Assembly: GCA_001577055.1 (NCBI GenBank)
Contig: LSCG01000017.1
Location: 1-32,026, forward strand
Reading direction: 5' to 3'
DNA from: Fidelibacterota bacterium TCS56
Lineage (GTDB): Bacteria > Fidelibacterota > Marinisomatia > Marinisomatales > TCS56
Length of the DNA: 32,026 bases
Shown one piece after another: positions 1-8,577 of this stretch (position 1 is its first letter; each line of letters starts with the position of its first letter). Both the position numbers and the translations under genes were made by a program. The notes under the pieces were generated by a model, which was not told the origin of the DNA, searched no databases, and worked only from the letters and a program-made list of their open reading frames with translations.

Positions 1-1
1 T

Positions 2-3000
2 TACCTCGCTCCTTTTTTCAGCATCGGAGATTCAGGCTGCACGGATTGTGATGGCTATATCGAACTTTACCTTAATGATGCCTTTATTATGAATGTCACG
101 GCCGGCTCACCGGCCCTGGTCACCGGTCTGACCGACGGACCTTATTTCCTGGAAATGGTAGCGGTGGATCCTGATGGAAACGAATTTATTCCGGCTCTGG
201 GGGATACAACTTCATTCTTCGTTGATATTATGTCAGTTGCCGATCTTTGTCCCGTTACCGAACTGGAGGTCACTTCCAGTGATACTCGTAATTATCTGGA
301 ATGGAACGAACCGCGCGGTTCCGGTGGTATCGGCGGCGGTGATTATTTAATCAACTCAATTCCATACGATGATATTAATACCAATGTCGGCATGGGCGAT
401 GATTGGGATGTCACGTTCGGTGACGGTGATGATGTTGCCTATACTTTTAACACCAATTCTCCCATAACGCTGGAGATTTCGCTGTGCGATGTTACCACCG
501 ACTATGATACAAAACTTGAAGTATTCACCATCACCGACGATGGGGACACTGTTTCCCTGGCTTATGATGATGACGGACCAGTTGGATCATGCCCCGAGAG
601 TCCAGCAACCTATACACCAAGCTTGCTCGAAGATGTCCTATTGGATCCGGGTCAGTATTATATCGTTGTGGACGGGTTCAGCGGTGCCACTGGTAATTAC
701 GGCTTGCATGTCATTGAAGCTACCCGGGCGACTCCGACCATGTCTGATATAAAAGAGACCTTGGCTCGTGAAGCAGAAAAATCACTCGCCAGCGGTTATT
801 CGCAAGAGCAGGTGGATTTATGGTGGGCTGAATTTCGCGCTGACAGCCGGCGCACGGTTTCGCGCGAAATTGATCCTGCCTGTGGCGTATTCATCGATTA
901 TGCGATTTATGATGCAGTCATGAATACGTTAGTAGCCACCGCAGACACCACCATTTTTGAGCATTCCGGCCTGACCAATGGCCAGGAGTACTGTTACTAT
1001 GTCGTGGCCACCTATCAGGAAGGGGACGCGGTTGCCAGTCCAACTGCCTGTGCTATACCGGAAGCTTTTGTACCGGCCCCGCCTACTAATGTGGCTGGTA
1101 TCCCACTGGATGAAGAAGTGTTTGTCACCTGGACCAATCCCTGGGTTCCCCAGCTTGGTATTCCTTACGGTGAAGATTTCGGCTCGGATTTGGTCGATAT
1201 GTGGACTTCCGACGAAGAGAGTAACTGGTCAATCAGTACCACTGTGGGCAATCCGGCCCCGGCGGCTCATTTCTCCTGGACACCTTCACAGGATAATTAT
1301 GATCAATCCATGTATTCACCGATCATACCGGTGGACGGCACGATGGACCTGGAACTAGTCTTCGACTATTATCTATCCAGTTACAACGACAACGGTCTGG
1401 AATTTCTGACGATTGAATATCTGGATGGTGGCAGTTGGGTCGAGATACTGGAATTGTCCAACACCATGGATATTCCCTGGACAACCTATACCGATACGCT
1501 TTACGGTATTACCGGCAGCATACAGTTGCGTTTACGGGCGCACGGTACTGATTCGTTCGATATCAATAACTGGGATATCGATAACGTTGCTTTGACTGAT
1601 GTAACTACCACCCGCGATATGACCGGTTCCATGGTAGTTGCCCTTAATGAATACATTGCCGGCACCCGCCAGTTTATCAATTTTAACGCCATTCAGACTG
1701 CTCCCGACACGGCCTATTGTGACAGCTTTGCCGTCACTTTCCCGGCCGGAGTGGTAATCAACGCCGCCGGCCCGGAACTGTTAGGAGCAGGTAGCAGCAC
1801 CTATCCTCCTGAAGCCTTTAATGGTATTGACGGCCAAACCATTTCCTGGGGTACTGACAACAACGACGCTGCCGGCGGTATTTATGGAACGCTCGAATTC
1901 TGGGCTGACTTGACGATCGGTGATACCTTCAGCGGACCGATCACCTGCAACTTTCATTTCTCCGATGATGGCTGGGACATACCCCTGGATGTTGACAGCA
2001 CCTTTAATATTAATGAACGGGTTCTGCAATATGGGGATTTCCTGGGATTCAATGTTTACGTTGATGATGATGTGACGCCAACTAATGATTTTGTGATTCC
2101 CGATCCTGGTTATCTGGTGACTGGCTTAACTAATGGTCAGGCCTACGATTTCAACGTCACCGCTGCATATTATCCCAATCTTGAAAGTACACCCGTAACC
2201 GCAACCGCTACACCTACCTGGTTGTATGGCGATGTTACCGGCGTGATCACAGATCCGGATGACAATCTACTGGACAGCGCCGAAGTCAGCATCGGCGGTC
2301 TAATGACTCTGACCGATGCCAGCGGTGAATATTTGCTGGAAGGTCTTGAACCTGGAATCCATACGGTAAACGTTAATGCCGAGGGATTCGACCGCACCGA
2401 AGCTGAAGTGGAGATCTTTGCCCAGGAAGTTCCAGTGGTACAGGATTTCACCCTGATTCCCAAACTGGGTAAGCCCGGTGGACTGGAAGCCTTTGGTGGT
2501 GATCTGGCAGTGGATTTAGAATGGAACAGCCCCAGCGACCTTGAAATTGTGGAACTTGGTTATGATGACGGCACCTGGGAAACATCCATCACCGGTGGCG
2601 CCGATGATATCGAAGTTTCCGTTTTATTCACTCCCGGTTCAGCCGGTGAATTACTGGGTGGACGGTTTGTATTCTCTTCAGTGGGACAGGCTGGCTATAC
2701 CCTGGATCCGGTGGAGATTCGTGTCTATTCCGTCGGTGGCGATGGTATGCCCGGTACCTTACTCTATGTTGCGCCGACTTACCTGTCAGTAGTCGAGGAA
2801 GATGTATGGGTTGATGTTGATCTTTCCGGAGCAGGTATCAGCTTTGAAGATACAGGCTTCTACCTGGGTTATCGCTTTACGACGCCTGATGGACCCGGCA
2901 CTGCTCGCGACGAAGACAATTATGTTTATGGACACAGCTACGTATTAGTGGGCGGCGCCTGGACTGAAACCGGCGATCTGGGTCTCCCCGGTAATTTCAT

Positions 3001-4270
3001 TATCCGGGCAATTGCCGGACTGGAGAATACTGCCCGCGGCAGCGCTCCCCAGGAATTGGTTGCCGGCGCTCAGGTTACGAGCCAGAATTCCGGCGCCACA
3101 ATCAACGGCACATCCACCGATGCCGGTCAGTACGTATTAACCGGTGAACAGGTTATCACACACACGATAAATAATAATCGGGAAGATATGCTTACCGGTT
3201 ATAATGTTTATCAGTTGCGTGCCACCGGTGACACCCTGATAGCTACCACTACTGATGTGGATACCTTCGCTACAATTTCCGTAGCCCAAAACTATGCGGA
3301 CTACTGTTTCGCCGTTAAGGCGATCTGGGATACCGATCTTTATGATACCCTGGAATCCAAATATTCCAATGATGCCTGTGCCACAACCTACAAATTCGGT
3401 GATATCGACTTTGATAATACGGTGACGGTTACTGACCTGTCGCTGGTGGTTGATTTCGTACTGGGTGTCAATATGCCCACCTTCGAGCAAGCACGTGGTG
3501 CGGATGTGAATCGCGACGGATTTCTTAACATCCAGGATATTATCCTGATCGTGGACATTATCTACGGTACTCCCGTGGCGCGTACATCCGCCGATGCCGG
3601 TCAGGCTCTGCTGGATCTGCAGATTAACTCAGATCGCACCCTGGAAGTGATACTGAGTGCCGATGGAGCCGTCCGCGGATTGCAATTCACCATTGAAAAC
3701 GATTTGCAAGCCCTGGAGCTGGTCTCAGCCAGTTTGGCCGGTGCCAATGCCGGCACCGAGCTGGCCAGTCATGTGAATGATGATAATTCTACTACCTATA
3801 TTGTCTACCGCACCGATGGCCTGGCCCTGGATCTCTCCGGTGAGGCCCTGGTACGGATTTCCTTGCAGGCCAACCGGCGTTTGAATCAAACTGCCAATCT
3901 GCAACTGAGTGGTTCACAGGTAGCGGATATGCAGGGTAACCTGGTACCGGTGGTTGAAAAATCCACTGTCTATGATCTGGCCGGTGTACCCACCGTCTAT
4001 GCTTTGCATCAGAATTTCCCCAACCCGTTCAACCCCACAACTGATATTCAGTTTGATTTACCGGACGATGGAATGGTGCAGTTAATGATATATAATATAA
4101 CCGGACAGCAGATACGCACGCTGATTAGCGACAATATGGAAGCCGGTTTTCATAAGGTAAGATGGAATGGAATGAACGATCTTAATCAATCAGTGGCAAC
4201 CGGAGTCTATTTCTACCAGTTGACCGCCGGTGATTTCCATGCCACGAAGAAGATGGTAATCTTGAAATAA
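2..4270 (+). CDS. Large secreted modular protein with dockerin and T9SS C-terminal sorting domain (5' end cut by window)
   Basis: The frame is open from base 2, so the gene starts before the window. 1422 residues are visible, and alignment of the GCTDCDG motif with the downstream paralogue suggests about 50 residues, including the signal peptide, are missing. Visible modules (residues counted from base 2): a GCTDCDG-containing beta domain; a pre-peptidase-C-like beta sandwich at about 115-240; a MAM/cleaved-adhesin-like domain at about 388-533 ending in 'DIDNVALTD'; a beta region at about 540-690 absent from the paralogue; a carboxypeptidase-regulatory-like domain at about 739-825; a block shared with the paralogue at about 853-1006; a fibronectin-III-like segment; a two-loop type I dockerin at about 1133-1190 (DVNRDGFLNIQDI); a cohesin-like beta sandwich; and the T9SS/FlgD-like sorting domain from about 1330 (YALHQNFPNPFNPTT to the terminal KKMVILK). 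Inferred to be exported and attached to the surface or released. Ligand and function are unknown; no catalytic domain was recognised. Confidence 0.88.
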   Translation, partial: YLAPFFSIGDSGCTDCDGYIELYLNDAFIMNVTAGSPALVTGLTDGPYFLEMVAVDPDGNEFIPALGDTTSFFVDIMSVADLCPVTELEVTSSDTRNYLEWNEPRGSGGIGGGDYLINSIPYDDINTNVGMGDDWDVTFGDGDDVAYTFNTNSPITLEISLCDVTTDYDTKLEVFTITDDGDTVSLAYDDDGPVGSCPESPATYTPSLLEDVLLDPGQYYIVVDGFSGATGNYGLHVIEATRATPTMSDIKETLAREAEKSLASGYSQEQVDLWWAEFRADSRRTVSREIDPACGVFIDYAIYDAVMNTLVATADTTIFEHSGLTNGQEYCYYVVATYQEGDAVASPTACAIPEAFVPAPPTNVAGIPLDEEVFVTWTNPWVPQLGIPYGEDFGSDLVDMWTSDEESNWSISTTVGNPAPAAHFSWTPSQDNYDQSMYSPIIPVDGTMDLELVFDYYLSSYNDNGLEFLTIEYLDGGSWVEILELSNTMDIPWTTYTDTLYGITGSIQLRLRAHGTDSFDINNWDIDNVALTDVTTTRDMTGSMVVALNEYIAGTRQFINFNAIQTAPDTAYCDSFAVTFPAGVVINAAGPELLGAGSSTYPPEAFNGIDGQTISWGTDNNDAAGGIYGTLEFWADLTIGDTFSGPITCNFHFSDDGWDIPLDVDSTFNINERVLQYGDFLGFNVYVDDDVTPTNDFVIPDPGYLVTGLTNGQAYDFNVTAAYYPNLESTPVTATATPTWLYGDVTGVITDPDDNLLDSAEVSIGGLMTLTDASGEYLLEGLEPGIHTVNVNAEGFDRTEAEVEIFAQEVPVVQDFTLIPKLGKPGGLEAFGGDLAVDLEWNSPSDLEIVELGYDDGTWETSITGGADDIEVSVLFTPGSAGELLGGRFVFSSVGQAGYTLDPVEIRVYSVGGDGMPGTLLYVAPTYLSVVEEDVWVDVDLSGAGISFEDTGFYLGYRFTTPDGPGTARDEDNYVYGHSYVLVGGAWTETGDLGLPGNFIIRAIAGLENTARGSAPQELVAGAQVTSQNSGATINGTSTDAGQYVLTGEQVITHTINNNREDMLTGYNVYQLRATGDTLIATTTDVDTFATISVAQNYADYCFAVKAIWDTDLYDTLESKYSNDACATTYKFGDIDFDNTVTVTDLSLVVDFVLGVNMPTFEQARGADVNRDGFLNIQDIILIVDIIYGTPVARTSADAGQALLDLQINSDRTLEVILSADGAVRGLQFTIENDLQALELVSASLAGANAGTELASHVNDDNSTTYIVYRTDGLALDLSGEALVRISLQANRRLNQTANLQLSGSQVADMQGNLVPVVEKSTVYDLAGVPTVYALHQNFPNPFNPTTDIQFDLPDDGMVQLMIYNITGQQIRTLISDNMEAGFHKVRWNGMNDLNQSVATGVYFYQLTAGDFHATKKMVILK
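2541..3030 (+). repeat. Copy 1 of a segment shared by the tandem paralogues
   Basis: This stretch encodes GYDDGTWETSITGGADDIEV and the following ~150 residues. It matches 6733-7222 in the next gene closely at DNA level (I estimate around 80% by eye), including runs such as CCATCACCGGTGGCGCCGAT. The flanking N-terminal modules are much more different, so the repeat marks a conserved core after duplication. Confidence 0.8.
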
Positions 4271-4292
4271 TCTGGCGATATTAAAATTATCT

Positions 4293-4298
4293 AGGAGG
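4293..4298 (+). promoter_or_regulatory. Strong ribosome binding site
   Basis: A perfect AGGAGG lies 5 bases before the ATG at 4304, in the 33-base gap between the tandem paralogues. It fixes the start of the second gene. No terminator is visible in the gap, so the two genes are probably co-transcribed. Confidence 0.85.
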
Positions 4299-4303
4299 AA
4301 TTC

Positions 4304-7300
4304 ATGCTAAGAAAAGCACTAATGCTATCCTTATTTGCTGTAATCTTGTGCGGATCTGTGGTCATGGCTCAATACGATCGTGACGAGGTCTTGCAGATAA
4401 CTTATCCGACAACCGGGTTGGTGATTGGTGCCGATTCGGTGGAAGTCGATTTTAATATCGCATCATACTTCACTCTGGGTGAACCGGGATGTACGGACTG
4501 TGACGGCTACCTGGTAGCCTCAATGAATGGACTACCTGTTGGTGAAGCCTATGCCGATGCTCCTTTCGTGGTTAGTGGTTTAACCGACGGGTATTTCGTA
4601 TTCATGCTGGAAGCCGTGGACCCCACCGGCGCAAGTTTCATGCCTGCCGTCTGGGACACGGTGATGGTTTCAGTAATGTATGAGGAAAGCTTCTGTCCAC
4701 CCGCCGAATTATCGGTCAGTTCCAACACCCAATACGAGGCCCTGGTGTTAAACTGGGTACCGCCGGCCGGTACCAGTACCTTTGAAGATGTTTATGAGTC
4801 TTTTGACGAAGGACTGCCTGAGGACTGGACTGTCATAGACGGAGGTGCCTCGGCTGATACCTGGTTCTGGACTACTGACGACGCTGGCAACACATTGGAC
4901 GGAACACCATTCATATTTGTCGACAGTGACGCAGCCGGTATTGGTGTGGCGATGGATGAGATAATTGAAACTCCAGTTGTCAATACCACCGGATTGATGG
5001 AATTGTATCTGTCCTTTGACCAATACCTGAACTATCTTAGCGGCGAAATCTGTGATGTTGATGTGTTTGATGGCTCAGACTGGGTGAATGTTGCCAGCTA
5101 TACTACTGATATGGGCTCGTGGACTTTACCGGACCACCAGCTGATAGACGTTTCGGAATATGTCAATGTGGATTTCAAAGTGCGATTCCATTACTTTGAA
5201 GCGAACTGGGACTGGTATTGGGCCGTGGACAATGTCATGCTCACAGCTGAAGCACCGGAAACGACTTGGATGTACGTTTACGAACTTACCCCCGATGGCT
5301 GGGCCGCCCAGAATATGACCAAAGAGGAATTTCGGGCTGCCTATCCCCAGGGATTAACCACCGAGCAGAGGATTGACATGTCCACCGTTGAACTGATTAC
5401 TATTCCTCAGCGTGAAGACATTCTGTCCTGTGGCAACCTCACCGGCTACGACATTTTCAAGGAAAATGATTTTCTGGCCAATGTTGACACCAATTTCTAT
5501 GTTGACGAAGCCGTGACCGTGGGAACACCATACTGCTATTTCGTACAGGCAGTCTACGACAGTTCCGACAGTGGTGTAATGGTGAATTCTGTCTCCACTG
5601 ATACTCTGTGCGGTACTCCTGAGTTTTATGTCCCAGCCCCAATCACCAATCTCTCCAGCTTTGCGCTGGATGAGGAAGTGGTACTCAGTTGGTCCGTCCC
5701 GGGTACACCCACCTATCTGTTTATGGAAGACTTCAGTTTTGGTTTGCCACCGGACTGGACCGTCGTAGATGGTGGTAATACCGCGGATTCCTGGGTAACC
5801 CCATCCCCGCGTCCGTTAGCTGGATTTGGCGATTATTTGTTCGCAATCTGCGATTCGGATGAAGCCGGAAGCGGCGATGTAACCCTGGATGAAAGCCTGA
5901 TTATGCCAAGTCAGGATTTCACCGGATATGCCAACCCCCATTTGCAGATTACTACTTATTATAATGATATCGCAGCCAATGATTCGGTGGAATTTGCAGC
6001 TATTGATGTAAGTATCGATGGTGGTACCAACTGGACCAACCTGGTCTTATGGGATGATGATATAGGTACCGCTACCGCCCCTGCAATTGAGTTTGTTGAC
6101 CTGTCAGTAGCTGGAAATGAAAGTGATGTTCAGATCCGTTTCCGCTATGCCGACGGTGGGGCCTGGGCCTGGTATTGGGCCATTGACGATGTAATTGTGT
6201 TGGATGGTCCACCACCAACAGCCGGACGCAATGAAGAAGGTGATCTGGTACAGTACAATATCTATGTTGATGGTACTCTGGTTGACTCTTCTGATATAAC
6301 AGCCGCCACAGTAACTGGTTTGACAAATGATGTCACCTATGACCTCGGTGTCACGGCCCTGTATTACCCTGCTTATGAAAGTGATCCGGTGGCAGTAAGC
6401 GATACACCGATCTGGCTGTACGGGGATATTGAAGGCGTGATCACTGATCCGGGTGGCAACACTCTGGACAGCGCTGTCGTGCGGGCCGGAGGACTGTCTG
6501 ATACCACGGAAGCCGATGGTTATTATTTCCTTAAAAATCTGAATCCCGGTAATCAGACCGTAACGGTAAGCCGCGACGGTTTTGACGGCAGCAGCGCCGA
6601 TGTTGTGGTTACCGCCGTAGAAGCAGCCGCGGTCCAGGATTTCATGATGATTCCCAAACTGGGTAAACCGCGGAATCTCGTTGGTTATGGCGGCGATATG
6701 GAAGTCAATCTGGCCTGGAATTCTCCCGGTGGAATGGACATCTTCGAACTTGGGTACGACGATGGTACCTGGGAAACCTCCATCACCGGTGGCGCCGATG
6801 ATATTGAAGTAGCCGTGAAGTTTACTCCGGGTTCAGCGGGTGAATTAGTCGGCGGGCGCTTTGTATTCTCATCGGTGGGACAAACCGGCTATACCCTTGA
6901 TCCGGTGGAGCTGCGCGTTTATACCATCGGTGCCGATGGCATGCCCGGCGATCTGGTCTGGGTAGATGACAGCTTTACCGAAGTACCCGAGGAAGACGTG
7001 TGGATCGATATCGATCTTTCCGCCGCCGCCGTCAGCTTTGACGAAACCGGATTCTTTTTGGGCTACCGTTTCACCGCCGATGGCGGTCCCGGTACAGCCC
7101 GTGATTCCGACGGTTATGTTTATGGACATAGCTTCGTAAAGGTTAGCGGCGCCTGGACTGAAGCTGGTGACCTGGGCTTCCCCGGTAATTTCATCATCCG
7201 GGCCATGGCCGGCCTGGCAGACGCCCCACGCGGCTCGGTGCAGGAATTGGTGACTACCGCCGCAGCGTCTGAAGAATTCAGCAAATCGCCCCTCAATCTC

Positions 7301-8470
7301 ACCCAATTACCGGATGTGAATACCACACCATTCAATATTACCGGCAACCGGGTACAAACCTTCAGCCGGAATACGGACATTGGTGTATTGATTGGGTACA
7401 AGGTTTTCCAAATAGAAACCGGGGGCGACATCCTGGTGGCCGAGACTACCATTGATGATACCACTGCCACCATCACCGTTCCCGCCAATTACGTGGAATA
7501 CTGCTACGAAGTGAAGGCCGTCTGGGATACGGATGTTTACGACACGCTGGATTCCAAACCGTCCAATTCAGCCTGCGTAGTGCCATACCTGCCGGGCGAT
7601 ATTGACTTTGTGGGCGGTGTGGATATTCTGGATGTGTTACTGGCGGTAGATTTTGCCTTGGGAACCGCGTATCCGACGCCGGATCAGTTGCGAGGCGGTG
7701 ATATCAATCGCGATGGTGTCATAAATATCCAGGATATTATTATGATCGTGGATATCATTTTCCCGCCATCCGCAGCCCGGACTGTAGCCGATGCAGCAGC
7801 GCCGGCAATTCTGGAACTGGCCTATGATGCCGACCGCGGCTTGACCGCTAATCTGGAATACGAACACGCCATTCGCGGTATTCAGTTTACCATTAATTAC
7901 GATGCCCGGCGTCTGAGCCTGGCAGAAGCCCGATTGGCGGCTGTCAGCAGTGACGCCGTTTTCGAGGCCCGTGAAACTGAACCGGGTAAATTGACCATCC
8001 TGGCTGCTGATATATCCGGCGATGTATTGAATCTGGCTGGTAATTCGCTGGTGACGATTCCCGTGAAGGTCCAGAAGAATACCCGTGATGCCATCAGCGT
8101 CACCCTGGATAATATCACGCTGGTGGGCGCCGACGGTCAAGCGATTCCGACGCTGGATAAATCGTTCAGCATCGACATTAAGACCGTCCCGCTGACTTAT
8201 GCTCTGCATCAGAATTTCCCGAATCCGTTCAACCCCACCACCGATATCATGTTTGATATCCCCAAGGATGGATTTGTGAATCTCACCATCTATAATCTGA
8301 CTGGTCAGAAAGTAAAGACCCTGGTCAGTCGCGAGCTGAATGGCGGATACCATGAAGTTCGCTGGAATGGTACGAACGAGCATGGTGCGGCAGTTGCTAC
8401 CGGCGTGTATTTCTATCGTCTGGAAGCCGGCAGCTACCAGGCCACCAAGAAGATGGTCCTGCTGAAATAA
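4304..8470 (+). CDS. Large secreted modular protein with two MAM-like domains, dockerin and T9SS sorting domain
   Basis: Complete 1388-residue paralogue of the preceding gene. It has a signal peptide (charged MLRK, hydrophobic stretch, likely cleavage VMA|Q after residue 22). In order: a GCTDCDG beta domain (Cys63, Cys66); a MAM/cleaved-adhesin-like domain at about 160-316 (from 'ESFDEGLPEDWTV' to 'WAVDNVMLTA'); a helical linker; a fibronectin-III-like part; a second MAM-like domain at about 472-634; a carboxypeptidase-regulatory-like domain at about 703-788; the shared 'GYDDGTWETSITGGADDIEV' block at about 817-970; a fibronectin-III-like segment; a dockerin at about 1098-1154; a cohesin-like domain at about 1168-1290; and the T9SS sorting domain at about 1295-1388 (YALHQNFPNPFNPTT, ending KKMVLLK). 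The first dockerin loop (DIDFVGGVDILD) lacks the third acidic/Asn ligand; the second (DINRDGVINIQD) looks intact. Probably a surface adhesin or scaffold-like protein; the target is unknown. Confidence 0.9.
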   Translation: MLRKALMLSLFAVILCGSVVMAQYDRDEVLQITYPTTGLVIGADSVEVDFNIASYFTLGEPGCTDCDGYLVASMNGLPVGEAYADAPFVVSGLTDGYFVFMLEAVDPTGASFMPAVWDTVMVSVMYEESFCPPAELSVSSNTQYEALVLNWVPPAGTSTFEDVYESFDEGLPEDWTVIDGGASADTWFWTTDDAGNTLDGTPFIFVDSDAAGIGVAMDEIIETPVVNTTGLMELYLSFDQYLNYLSGEICDVDVFDGSDWVNVASYTTDMGSWTLPDHQLIDVSEYVNVDFKVRFHYFEANWDWYWAVDNVMLTAEAPETTWMYVYELTPDGWAAQNMTKEEFRAAYPQGLTTEQRIDMSTVELITIPQREDILSCGNLTGYDIFKENDFLANVDTNFYVDEAVTVGTPYCYFVQAVYDSSDSGVMVNSVSTDTLCGTPEFYVPAPITNLSSFALDEEVVLSWSVPGTPTYLFMEDFSFGLPPDWTVVDGGNTADSWVTPSPRPLAGFGDYLFAICDSDEAGSGDVTLDESLIMPSQDFTGYANPHLQITTYYNDIAANDSVEFAAIDVSIDGGTNWTNLVLWDDDIGTATAPAIEFVDLSVAGNESDVQIRFRYADGGAWAWYWAIDDVIVLDGPPPTAGRNEEGDLVQYNIYVDGTLVDSSDITAATVTGLTNDVTYDLGVTALYYPAYESDPVAVSDTPIWLYGDIEGVITDPGGNTLDSAVVRAGGLSDTTEADGYYFLKNLNPGNQTVTVSRDGFDGSSADVVVTAVEAAAVQDFMMIPKLGKPRNLVGYGGDMEVNLAWNSPGGMDIFELGYDDGTWETSITGGADDIEVAVKFTPGSAGELVGGRFVFSSVGQTGYTLDPVELRVYTIGADGMPGDLVWVDDSFTEVPEEDVWIDIDLSAAAVSFDETGFFLGYRFTADGGPGTARDSDGYVYGHSFVKVSGAWTEAGDLGFPGNFIIRAMAGLADAPRGSVQELVTTAAASEEFSKSPLNLTQLPDVNTTPFNITGNRVQTFSRNTDIGVLIGYKVFQIETGGDILVAETTIDDTTATITVPANYVEYCYEVKAVWDTDVYDTLDSKPSNSACVVPYLPGDIDFVGGVDILDVLLAVDFALGTAYPTPDQLRGGDINRDGVINIQDIIMIVDIIFPPSAARTVADAAAPAILELAYDADRGLTANLEYEHAIRGIQFTINYDARRLSLAEARLAAVSSDAVFEARETEPGKLTILAADISGDVLNLAGNSLVTIPVKVQKNTRDAISVTLDNITLVGADGQAIPTLDKSFSIDIKTVPLTYALHQNFPNPFNPTTDIMFDIPKDGFVNLTIYNLTGQKVKTLVSRELNGGYHEVRWNGTNEHGAAVATGVYFYRLEAGSYQATKKMVLLK
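6733..7222 (+). repeat. Copy 2 of the segment shared by the tandem paralogues
   Basis: Counterpart of 2541-3030, in the same order relative to the carboxypeptidase-regulatory-like domain upstream and the dockerin downstream. It ends near the NFIIRAMAGL residues. Confidence 0.8.
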
Positions 8471-8490
8471 TCACAGTTAGCACAATCTGT

Positions 8491-8520
8491 AAAACGGCTC
8501 GCCGGTTGGCGAGCCGTTTT
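8491..8520 (+). terminator. Rho-independent terminator after the tandem secreted-protein genes
   Basis: A perfect 13-bp stem, AAAACGGCTCGCC (8491-8503) with GGCGAGCCGTTTT (8508-8520), closes a GGTT tetraloop. The A-run and T-run flanks make it potentially active in both directions. It lies 20 bases after the stop codon and separates the secreted-protein unit from htrA. Confidence 0.9.
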
Positions 8521-8577
8521 GCGTTGGAACCTTTCCGAATCAGTTAACATTCAATCAATAAAATTTCGGAGAAAAAC

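Noticed and set aside
7637-8383. A 248-residue minus-strand open frame opposite the dockerin/sorting-domain region
   Set aside because: It mirrors the coding frame of the secreted protein, which carries clear dockerin and T9SS motifs; the antisense protein has no family resemblance.
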